DNA from: Escarpia spicata
Lineage: Eukaryota; Annelida; Polychaeta; Sabellida; Siboglinidae
Length of the DNA stretch: 64,000 bases
Direction: 5' to 3'
Assembly (NCBI GenBank): GCA_963995525.1
Contig: OZ023206.1
Location: forward strand, 23,667,777 to 23,731,776
Shown: in pieces, positions 48,895 to 58,212 of the stretch
Position numbering within the stretch: the stretch's first letter is position 1
Layout of the letters: each line of letters begins with the position of its first letter
The notes under the pieces: generated by a model
The model's database searches: none
Seen by the model: the letters and a program-made list of their open reading frames with translations, nothing else
What the model was told of the DNA's origin: nothing
Translations under genes and position numbers: made by a program

Positions 48895-50022
48895 ATGAGG
48901 GATCGAGTTCGCGAAGCAACTCCAGACGAAGGAAAGGAAATCATCATGAATCACATTACGACGTCTCTGGCGAAACTTCTTGGCGACGAAGAATCAGACT
49001 GGTCAGTCGACTCTTCACCTATCAACCTTGGCGTCGACTCTCTCATGTCGACTGACCTCAGTAACGAAATTATGACCGATTTCGACATCCAGTTTCTGCC
49101 CGTTGAACTGTTGAATGACAAAAGTACATTTGTCTCCGTCTGCAGCTCGATCTATGTAAAGATGATGTACGATGAAAGTTCCCCATTAGGCACATCGGCG
49201 ACAGAAGCAGACAAGGAAAACGATGAGGCGCCGAAACTACCCACCTGGATACAGAAAGCCAATAACCCCGAGAGCGTTCTTGCACAACTAGTGTGCTTCC
49301 CACCCAGCGGTGGTGGCGCCACCAACTTCCGGATCTGGCCCAGTTATTTGGAGAAGCTAGGCTGGGAGATGTTCATCGTTGAGCCGCCGGGCTGGGAGGC
49401 GAGATCCACGGAGACGCCCGTAGACGACCTGCAAGAGATGGTTCAGTCGGTGAGTGGCGAGTTGACACAGCTTCTCTCGTTCGACCGCTTCGTCTTCTAC
49501 GGCCACAGTGTAGGTGCGCTACTGGCATTTGAGACTGCCCATTACCTGCATGCGAAGCACAATCTCTGTCCCCGACACCTCTATGTGGCCGCCTGGTCAG
49601 CACCTACCATTCCATTCAAACAACCCCAGAACGTACCAAAAGATGTGTTCGACCCGTCCACGCCAATTAGTGTTCTCACGTCATACGTTCCTCAGTTCAC
49701 CTACCTCGACCCGCGTCTGGCTTCCAATCCAGCTATCTTGAAGAGACTGAAGCCGTGCCTGGCTGCGGTTGTAAAGTTCTGCATCGCCTACTCGTACAAG
49801 CACGCCGACCGACTGCCTTGCAACATCACGGCGTTGAGCGGAAGCAACGACTTGTTTTCGCCATCCAGCAAAATGGCCGGCTGGGCCAGCATGGCGGACC
49901 AGAAGTACAAGTACAACAGCAAAGTCTACCGCGGAGCTCACATGTTCCTACAAGAGCGGGATGTCAGCAAGGCAGTTGTGGCAAAGATAAAGGCAGACTT
50001 CGAAAAGTCGCGAGACTGTTAG
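48895..50022 (+). CDS. PKS acyl carrier protein and thioesterase domains, open and catalytically complete
   Basis: ATG 48895 opens a 375-residue frame. Residues about 15-85 are an ACP with the phosphopantetheine attachment site in LGVDSLMS (Ser codon 49039-49041). After an acidic linker, residues about 120-370 form an alpha/beta-hydrolase thioesterase of the type II/GrsT-like kind: VCFPPSGGGATNF (oxyanion region), GHSVGALLAFE (nucleophile Ser 49507-49509), SGSNDLFS (Asp 49849-49851) and RGAHMFL (His 49939-49941). It would release the finished chain. As I recall, most animal FAS-like PKSs lack a TE, so its presence is notable. TAG ends the frame at 50020-50022. Confidence 0.85.
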   Translation: MRDRVREATPDEGKEIIMNHITTSLAKLLGDEESDWSVDSSPINLGVDSLMSTDLSNEIMTDFDIQFLPVELLNDKSTFVSVCSSIYVKMMYDESSPLGTSATEADKENDEAPKLPTWIQKANNPESVLAQLVCFPPSGGGATNFRIWPSYLEKLGWEMFIVEPPGWEARSTETPVDDLQEMVQSVSGELTQLLSFDRFVFYGHSVGALLAFETAHYLHAKHNLCPRHLYVAAWSAPTIPFKQPQNVPKDVFDPSTPISVLTSYVPQFTYLDPRLASNPAILKRLKPCLAAVVKFCIAYSYKHADRLPCNITALSGSNDLFSPSSKMAGWASMADQKYKYNSKVYRGAHMFLQERDVSKAVVAKIKADFEKSRDC

Positions 50023-50582
50023 TGAGATCACGGTCGAAAACATGAAGGGAGTATTTTCACTTTGAACATAAACACTAATAATGAATATTATGGACATGTT
50101 CTCTTTTTATTATGTAGACATGATAGAAATTAAACTAAATGTTGCACACATTATGGGTATTCTGTTTCTGATAAATCCATAGTCTTGATGACAACGAGAT
50201 GCCATCATTTTACGAAGAGGAATGCCGTCCGTATGTCCAGAATTGGCACTTGATATTCAAATAAATTGCATTAACGCTATTGGAAGAATTCAAAGTTAAA
50301 CTACACAGTAGTGATATAGTCATTCGCAAATGCTAATTTCCACAATCATGTACAATACAATGGCTTCCATGATAGAGGCATATAAATGTCTTAATGGGAG
50401 CCTCCGTGACCTTAAAATTAATATTATATTGTAGTTTATGTGCTTATGATGGTCAAAATAAATACTGTATGTCTGTCTGTCTGTCTGACAATTACAGTAA
50501 ATAGATAAATCTATGTTCGATGCAAGAACACACATTATTTCGGGATATATATGCATTATGCATACACATCCAAAAGTTATTT
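50023..50582 (+). other. PKS 3' flank with a solo LINE 3' end
   Basis: The polyadenylation signal is at 50260-50265. Positions about 50360-50487 (GTCTTAATGGGAGCCTCCGTGACCTTA, ending GTCAAAATAAAT and CTGT repeats) resemble the tail of the LINE at 1-905 (CTTAATGGAAGTCTCCCGACCTTA, ending GGTCAAATAAAT). This suggests a very short 5'-truncated insertion. Confidence 0.5.
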
Positions 50583-52360
50583 TGGGAGAGATCGGGAGGG
50601 ATAGATCTGGTAGTAGAGATCGGTTAGGAGAGATCGGGTGGGAGAGATCGGGTGGTAGAGATTGGTTAGGAAGAGGTCAGGTGTGGAGAGATTGGTTGGG
50701 GAGAGATCGTGTGGGAGAGATCGGATGTGGAGAGATCGGGTGTGGAGAGATCGGGTGGTAGAGATCGGATGGGATAGATCTGGTGTGGAGAGATCGGGTG
50801 GGAGGGACAGGATGGGAGAGAACAGGTGGTAGAGATCGGGTAGGAAGTGATCGGGTGTGGAGAGATCGGGTGGGAAAGATCGGGTGGGAAAGATCGGGTG
50901 GGAGAGATCAGGTGTTGAGAGATTGGGTTTGGAGAGATCGGGTGGGAAAGATCGGGTGGGAAATATCGGGTGGGAGAGATCGGGTGGGAGGGAAAGGATG
51001 GGAGAGATCAGGTGGGAGAGATCGGGTGGGAGTGATCGGATGGGAGGGAAAGGATGGGAGAGATCAGGTGGGAGAGATCGGGTGGGAGTGATCGGGTAGG
51101 AATGGATCTAGTGGGAGAGATCGGGTGGGGGTTGTATGGCCCGACTGGGATAGTGAGTGAGAGATCGGTTAGGTGTGGGAGGGATTGGGGGGAGAGATCG
51201 GATGTGGAGAGATCAGGCGGGATAGATCGTGTGTGGAGTGATCGGGTGGGAGGGACAGGATGGGAGAGATCAGGTGGGAGAGATCGGGTTGTACACATCG
51301 GGCGGGATAGATCGGGTGTGGAGTGATCGGGTGGGAGGGACAGGATGGGAGAGATCAGGTGGGAGAGATCGGGTGGTAGAGATCGGGCGGGATAGATCGG
51401 GTGTGGAGTGATCGGGTGGTAGGGACAGGATGGGAGAGATCAGGTGGGAGAGATCGGGTGTGTAGTGATCGGGTGGGAGGGACAGAATGGGAGAGATCAG
51501 GTGGGAGAGATCGGGTGGGAAGTGATCGTGTGTGGAGAGATCGGGTGGGAAAGATCGGGTGGGAGAGATCGGGTGTGGAGAGATCGGGTGGGGGGAGATC
51601 GGGTGGGGGTGGCATGGACAGGCTGGGATAGAGAGTGAGAGATCGGTTAGGTGTGGGAGGGATTGGGAGGGAGAGATCGGGTGTGAGAGATCTGGTGAGA
51701 GGATTCGGTGGGAGGATCGGGTGGTAGAGAAGATCGGATTGGAGAGGTCGGTGTGGTAGGGATCGGGTGTGAGTGATCAGGTGCGGAGGAATCGGGTGGT
51801 AGCAATCAGGTGGGAGAGATCAGGTGGGGAGAGATCCTGTCTGGAGAGATCGGTTGGGATAGATCTGGTGGGGAGAAATCGGTTGATAGAGATCGGGTAG
51901 GGAAAGATTGGTTGGGAGAGATCGGGTGGGGAGACATCCTGTGGGGGAGAGATCGTATGGGAGAGATCTGGTGGGGAGATATTGGAAAGGAGAGATCGGG
52001 TGGGGAGACATCCTGTGGGGAGAGATCGTGTAGGAGAGATCTTGTGGGAGTCATCGGTTGGGAGAGATCGGGTGGCACGGTTCAAGTGGGAGATATCTGG
52101 TGGGGTTGGGAGGGATCGGGTGGGAGAGATCGGGTGGTAGCGATCGAGTGGGAGAGATCGAGTGGGAGAGATCGTGTGAGAGGGATCAGGTGGGAGAGAT
52201 CGGATGGGAGGTATTGGGTGGGAGGGATCGGGTGGGAGAGATCGGGAGGGAGAGATCAGATGGGAGGGATAGGATGGGAGGGATCAGGAGGGTAAAGATC
52301 GGGTGTGGAGAGATGAGTTGGGAGGGACAGCGAATGAGGGATCGCGTGCGTGGGATTGGG
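50583..52360 (+). repeat. G-rich 14-bp minisatellite, block 1
   Basis: The unit is GGGAGAGATCGGGT, repeated roughly 125 times with many variants (GGTAGAGATC, TGTGGAGAGATC and GGGGAGAGATC). Adjacent units create GGGTGGG...GGGTGGG patterns. Many long frames rich in Gly, Arg, Trp and Glu, and Ser/Pro frames on the other strand, are artefacts of the repeat. Confidence 0.95.
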
Positions 52361-52499
52361 CATTCTGAACAATCCGAGGAACACCGACGTCGCTGGGAAA
52401 GACTGGCTGGCTGGGAAATGTAACCGGTTGAGGGTTGACTTGATTTTGGAATGTCACAGATTGCTTTATTCAAACAGTTATCAATGCTTGTTAAACAGA

Positions 52500-52939
52500 A
52501 TACAGAACACACATACAAAAAATATACATGTATACATGCTTGCATACACACCTTCGTACAGGCGTATACATACAGCCGTGTACATACATACATACATACA
52601 TACATACATACATACACACACATACATATATACGTACACACATACATACATACATACGTACATACATATATATATACATTCATACATACATACATACATA
52701 CGTACGTACGTACATACATACATACATACATACTTACATATATACATACATACATACATAAATACATGCATGCATACATACATACATACATACATACATA
52801 CACACATACATACAAACATACATATATACGTACACACATACATATATATATATATATACATTCATACATACATATATACATACATACATACATATATACA
52901 TACATACATACATGCCTGCATACATACATACATACATAC

Positions 52940-52970
<31 letters not shown>

Positions 52971-52991
52971 CTTACATTCATACATACATAC

Positions 52992-53022
<31 letters not shown>

Positions 53023-53041
53023 CATACTTACATGCTTACAT
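52500..53041. repeat. (CATA)n tetranucleotide repeat
   Basis: Over 500 bp of CATA/TACA with scattered CGTA, CACA and TATATA variants. It sits between the G-rich array and the unique unit at 53042, the same order as in the second block. Confidence 0.95.
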
Positions 53042-53560
53042 TCATGAAGTTCCGGTGAAGTTATTTCCAGTCGCCAGGGGTCATTCCGTCATCCAGCGTT
53101 GACTACAAAAAGCAGCTCGCTAACAACCACAACAAACGAACTGTGTACACAATTATTCGACTGCGCTTCCTCATGTTTCAATGCAAACCAACGACTGAGT
53201 ATTGTATAAGTCGCGTCACGTAGTGTAGGTTCTGAGTTTGAGCCCACCAATGATTTTTCTGAATAACATCTTGAATGCTAATATGGTTCCCTTTTGTCGA
53301 TTCCATACAACATTTTGAAATATTTTTGATTGATCATATATGCATATTGATGTGAGGCGAAATAATTTGAGCAATCAGCATGCAGGAACAGGAATTGTAG
53401 GCGTCGTGCGGGTGCATCTGTTTATCTGTTTGCGCGTGTTTTCATGGTGTGTTTGTGTGTACACAGAGTTGATTTTGAGTCCATTCGTGCTCGCGTGTTT
53501 GTGTGTACGCGTGTGTGTACGTTTGTGCATACGTGCATGTTTGTGCATATTTATGTATAT
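53042..53560. repeat. Dispersed unit A, copy 1
   Basis: Colinear with 55702-56110. Shared blocks are GAAGTTCCGGTGAA, TCATTCCGTCATCCAGCGTTGA, CACCAATGATTTTTCTGAATAACAT and GCAATCAGCATGCAG. No conserved open frame, so I treat it as non-coding repeat DNA. It ends in a GT/GC-rich microsatellite. Confidence 0.8.
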
Positions 53561-53571
53561 AGATATTGTTT

Positions 53572-55375
53572 GGGAGGTATCAGGTGGAAGGGATCGGTTG
53601 GGAGGGATCTGTTGTGAGGGATCGGGTGAGAAAAATCGGGTGTGAGGGATCGTTTGGGAGAGATCGGGTGGTGGAGATCGGGTAGGGTTGTGAGGGATCT
53701 GGTAGGAAAGATCGTTTTGGGGAGGGACAATGTGGGGAGAGATCGGGTGGGAGGGATCTTGTATGTGGAATTGGGCTGGGAGGGATCGGGTGGGAGAGCT
53801 CGGGCGGGATCTGGTGTGTGGGATAGGGTGGAGTAGGATCGGATGGGAGAGATCAGGTGGGGAGAGATCCGGTGGTGAGAGATCGGGTGGGAGGAAAAGG
53901 GTGGGGGGAGATCGGGAAGGATAGATCGGACGGGAGAGATCGCGTGGGAGGGATTGGGTGGGGTTTTGAGAGATTGTGGGAGAGATCGGGTGGGTGGGGA
54001 CTGGGTGAGGAGACATCGGGTGGGAGAGATCGGGTGGGACAGACCGGGCGGGGAGAGAAACGGTGGGGAGAAATCGGTTGGGAATGATCAGTTGGGAGAG
54101 ATCGGGTGGGAAAGATCGGGTGGGAGGGATCGGGTGGGAGGGATCGGTTTGGAGAGATCGGATGAGTGAGGGCGATCAGTTCGGAGGGACAGAGAGGGGA
54201 GAGATCTGGAGCGATAGGTCGGACGGGAGAGATCGGGTGTGAGGGATCGGGTGTGAGGAATCGGGTGGGAGAGATCGGGTTGTTGGGGACAGGGTGTGGA
54301 GAGATCGGGCGGGAGAGATCAGGTGGGGAGATATCGGATGGGACAAACCGGGCAGGGAGACATCAGGTGGCGAGAGATCAAGTGGGACAGATCGGGTGGG
54401 GAGTGATTCGGTGGGGAGAGATCGGAGACCAGAGTAGGGAGAGAACGGTTGGGAGAGATCGGTTGGGAGTGATCTGGTGTGAGGAATTTGGCGGGGAGGG
54501 ATCGGGTAGGAGAGTTTGGGCGGGAGGAATCTGGTGTGTGGGATCGGGTTGGAGGGAGAGGTGGGGAGAGATCGGGAGGGATAAATCGGACGGGATAGAT
54601 CGGGTGGGAGGGATCGGGTGGGAGAGACCGGGTGGTGATGGGAGGGACAGGTTCGTGAGTTCGAGTGGGGAGAGATCCGGTGGTGTGAGATCGGGTAGGA
54701 AAGATCGGATGGGAGGGATCAGGTGGGAAGGATCGGATGGGAGAGATTGGGCTGGAGAGATCATGTGAGAGAAATCGGGTGGGAAAGATCGGGTGGGAGG
54801 GATTGGATGGGAGTGATCGTGTGGGAAGGATCAAGTTGAAGGGATCGACTGGGAGGGATCAAGTGGGAGAGATCGGATGGGAGGGACCGGATGGGAGGGA
54901 ACGGGCAGGAGAGATCGGGTGGGAGGGATTGGACGGGGGCATCTGGTAGGAGATTTCGGGTGGGAGGGATCTGGGGGAGGAGAGATCGTGTGGGAGAGAT
55001 CGGTTGGGAGAAATCGGGTTGGAGAGATCAGATGTGAGAGAACGGGTGGGATAGATCTGGTGGGAGGGATCGGGTAGGAGAGATCAGGTGAGAGGGATCA
55101 GGTGGGAAAGATCTGGTGGGATCGGGTGGGAGAGATGAGGTGAGAGGGATAAGGTGGGAGGGATCGGGTGGGAGTGATCAGGTGGGAGAGATCGGGTAGT
55201 AGAGATCGTGTGGGAGAGATCGAATGGGAGAGATCGGGTGGTAGAGATCGGGTTGGAGTGTTCGGGTGTGGGGTTCGAGTGTGGAGAAATCGGGTGAGAT
55301 AGATAGGATATGAGAGATCGGGTGTACGGGATCGGGTGGGAAGGACAGGGTGTGAGGGTTCGCGTGGGAAGGATC
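53572..55375 (+). repeat. G-rich 14-bp minisatellite, block 2
   Basis: The same GGGAGAGATCGGGT-type unit as block 1, with more GGGAGGGATC variants, roughly 125 copies. It ends in GGGCATTCGTACATACATAC, mirroring the GGGCATTC boundary of block 1 at about 52352. Confidence 0.95.
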
Positions 55376-55470
55376 GGGCATTCGTACATACATACATCCA
55401 TACACAAATAACATGCATACATACATACGTATACATTGATACGTACATACTTTCGTATTTATTTTCTGAC
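55376..55470. repeat. Short CATA repeat, block 2
   Basis: Interrupted CATA units following the second G-rich array; a shorter equivalent of 52500-53041. Confidence 0.85.
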
Positions 55471-55701
55471 ATACATCCATTGCAACAATGCCACTATTGT
55501 AGAATGCCACTTTTGTGTACCTAAGTAACAGTGTCCTATGGGAAACAAAACTTAATATAACATCTATCGAACAAATAACGTAAATAAAACAATTATATAT
55601 AATAGTGATTGTATTAATTCTTAATGATATATATTACTCTTATATACGACTGAAACCAGTAAGTATTTCGCAAGAAAGTACAGTACAACTGATTCAGTTT
55701 A

Positions 55702-56110
55702 TTCGAAGTTCCGGTGAATTCACTTCCAGTCGCTATGGGTGGCCACCAGTCATTCCGTCATCCAGCGTTGAAGACAAAAAACCGCTCGCTAACAACCACA
55801 GCAAACGGACTCGGTACACAATTATTGACTTCGCTTCCGCAGGTTTCAAAGTAAGCCAACGACTGAATATTGTATCAGACGCATCACGTAGTGGAGGTTC
55901 TGAATTTGAGCCTACCAATGATTTTTCTGAATAACATATTGAATGCTAATATGGTTCCCTTTTGTTGATTCCATAAACATTTACAAATATTTGTCATTTA
56001 TCGTATATTTCATAGTATCCTGACGCGAATTAAGTTTAGCAATCAGCATGCAGTAAAATAAATCGTAGTAGTCATGCGGGTGCATGGTGTGTTTGTGTAT
56101 ACGCGGAGTT
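55702..56110. repeat. Dispersed unit A, copy 2
   Basis: Second copy of the unit at 53042. It directly adjoins the duplicated 3' flank of the right Patched-domain copy. Confidence 0.8.
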
Positions 56111-56139
56111 GGTGTTTGCTTTCATTCGTGATTGCCTAT

Positions 56140-56450
56140 TTGTTTGTACGTGCGCGCGCGTGAGTGCATGTGTGTGTGTATAAATATTTATATATGTATG
56201 TATTCATGTATGTAAGTATGTATTTATGTATGTACGTATGTATGTATGTGAGTATGTGTATATGTATGTATGTGTGGATGTGTGTACGTGTGTATGTGTG
56301 TGTGTATGTATGTATGTATGTATGTATGTATGTATTTATATAAGTGTTTTTGTATGTGTGTGTGAGTGTGTATGTGTGTGTGTGTGCATATACACACGTG
56401 TGTGCATGTGGTTGTATGTGTGTGTGTGTGTGTGCGCGGCCGGGGGGGGC
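56140..56450. repeat. GTAT/GT microsatellite flanking the right Patched-domain copy
   Basis: Interrupted GTAT, GTGTAT and GT units ending in a G run, then GGCGGTGGAGGC. The same order follows the 3' end of the left copy (914-1180). Confidence 0.92.
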
Positions 56451-58212
56451 GGTGGAGGCGATATTCCCAAGTTGATCAATATCTGCTCCAGCCATTCGCC
56501 ATTTGTTCTCGACCATGCGGCTATACGCGATGTTTAGGGGGATCCACTTCTCTCACTAATGGTCTGTGATCGCGTGGCCCAGCATTGTCATCTCGTGGTA
56601 AAATGAATGTATTGGCCACTCTTGGCGTATACTCATGTGGCTCGGTGTACTTTTCTTGTTGCAGACTTCTGCCGCTTAACGACGACAGGTATCCGTTTTC
56701 TCCTGGCCAGCCGTTGCGGTGTCCCAACACCACATGTCGCGGGCGCAGCCTCCCGTTAGCGTACGGCAATGGCGCGGGGTTGGTTCTAACTCCACGGCCT
56801 CTACTCCGGGGATTATTTTGGATACTGCAGTATCTCTCCGGACTGCCCAATTTACGCGGGAATGCCGGGGTCTTAGAGTAGGAATCATCCCAGTATCCTA
56901 AGGGCGCACCGAAGCCGTGATCAGGCCCCATGCGGTCCCAGTCACGGTGACAATCAACACCATCCATTATCGAGGGGAGATTTGATGGGTTTATGGGAGA
57001 CACAGAATGTCGCTTCTTCGTTATCTTCGTTGGCCCAATTACAGACAGAAGCACCGGGACAATAAGCAGCCCATGGAAAACAACAAGTGAGATGACTGGG
57101 AACATCGTCTTAAAGAAGGTGTAATATACGTAAGAGGGAATGAAGACCATCACAGACACACCGAGAATTGTCGACAACGCACCCTGCGTTATGGGGTAGC
57201 CGAGAGCATGGAGGGCGTTGCGAATGCGCTGATTACCAGTCTCGCCCTCTGTCGACACGAAGGAATAAGTAATATGTGCTGAAAAGTCAACACTGAAGCC
57301 GATACATATGATAATGTTGATCATTGAGATCGAGTCGAGGTTGACGCCCCACCACGTCATGTAACCTATGACCCCGGTACAGATGGACACGATACTGAAG
57401 GTCACCCACAAACTGCACACCGGATATGGTATGAGAAATAGCGAAACAAGAAACATGGGGCCCGTCTCGTGTTTGGCCAAACGGCAAGGTATGGTCGTAG
57501 ATTATGAACATAGGGTGGTATACCGTCACATTCAGAGCAATAGACGTAATGTTGCTTTCTCGTATTGACGTGTCAGTCTTATTTGAAAACACAAAGAATC
57601 GTGAGTATTTTACTTTTCCGGATTCACGTATAATTTCCTCTTTGTAATCGACGCCGAGGCGGCTGTATTTAAAAAAAAAAAAATTATATTACCAAAAAGT
57701 TTCCAGAGTCTACTGCGTCCGTTCCGATAAAAGTAGTAAAATCACGAATCCACGCTGATGTGACGTAATTGCCATGGAAATATACAGATTCTTCGAATTC
57801 CTGTATCATTTCTTCGATCTTGCCTCGGTCGGTCGGGTTCCACAATGCAAGCTCCTTGCCAACAACGACGTTGATGCAATGTCCGTATTCACGGAAGTAC
57901 TTGGTGTCTTGGTCGTAGTAGTCAACGACATAAGAACCGTCTCCTGCTAGTCTTTCTAAAGTAATACCCTCTTTAACGTTGAAGCATCTCCATATAGCAA
58001 AACCTAAATACACGAGTTAGACGTGAAGGAGAAATAAATATCTTGAAGGGTCGAGTTGACAGCATTCCACCCCACCAGTCCCTGAAGAATTCCATCGTCC
58101 TCACGTCGGCCGTCTTTGTGGTGTCTTCCCTTTCCTCCTCAGTGTATCCGCCCATGCAGAAGAGCCGGGCGATGGTGCTACGGCGTCCTGTCAAACATTA
58201 TTCGCTAACATG

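Larger units (their letters stand above)
39480..50265 (+). pseudogene. Animal FAS-like polyketide synthase locus (AFPK type), interrupted
   Basis: A multidomain type I synthase with order KS-(AT)-DH-pseudoKR-ER(degenerate)-KR-ACP-TE. The KS is closer in motif style to iterative modular PKSs than to vertebrate FASN. Coding exons: 39490-39573, 40930-41101, 41526-41633, 41919-42002, 42477-42686, 43037-44091, 44351-44444, then about 44520-45852 and 46303-50022. Most introns are phase 1 and every KS splice site is GT-AG. Lesions: KS active-site Cys replaced by Ser; AT catalytic core absent between 44444 and 44520; TAG at 44742-44744; frameshift near 48361-48368; TGA at 48886-48888. A polyadenylation signal AATAAA lies at 50260-50265. 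The pattern fits a recently disabled gene; base-calling errors could explain the frameshift but not the missing AT core. Confidence 0.85.

Noticed and set aside
39480..50022. Classical fatty acid synthase (FASN)
   Set aside because: KS motif style, degenerate ER and GrsT-like thioesterase fit FAS-like PKSs better than housekeeping FASN, and the locus is broken, which is implausible for an essential single-copy gene.
50513..55500. Many Gly/Arg/Trp-rich (plus) and Ser/Pro/Leu-rich (minus) frames, and Tyr/Ile/His frames over the CATA repeat
   Set aside because: All overlap the 14-bp minisatellite or the CATA repeat and occur in every frame.
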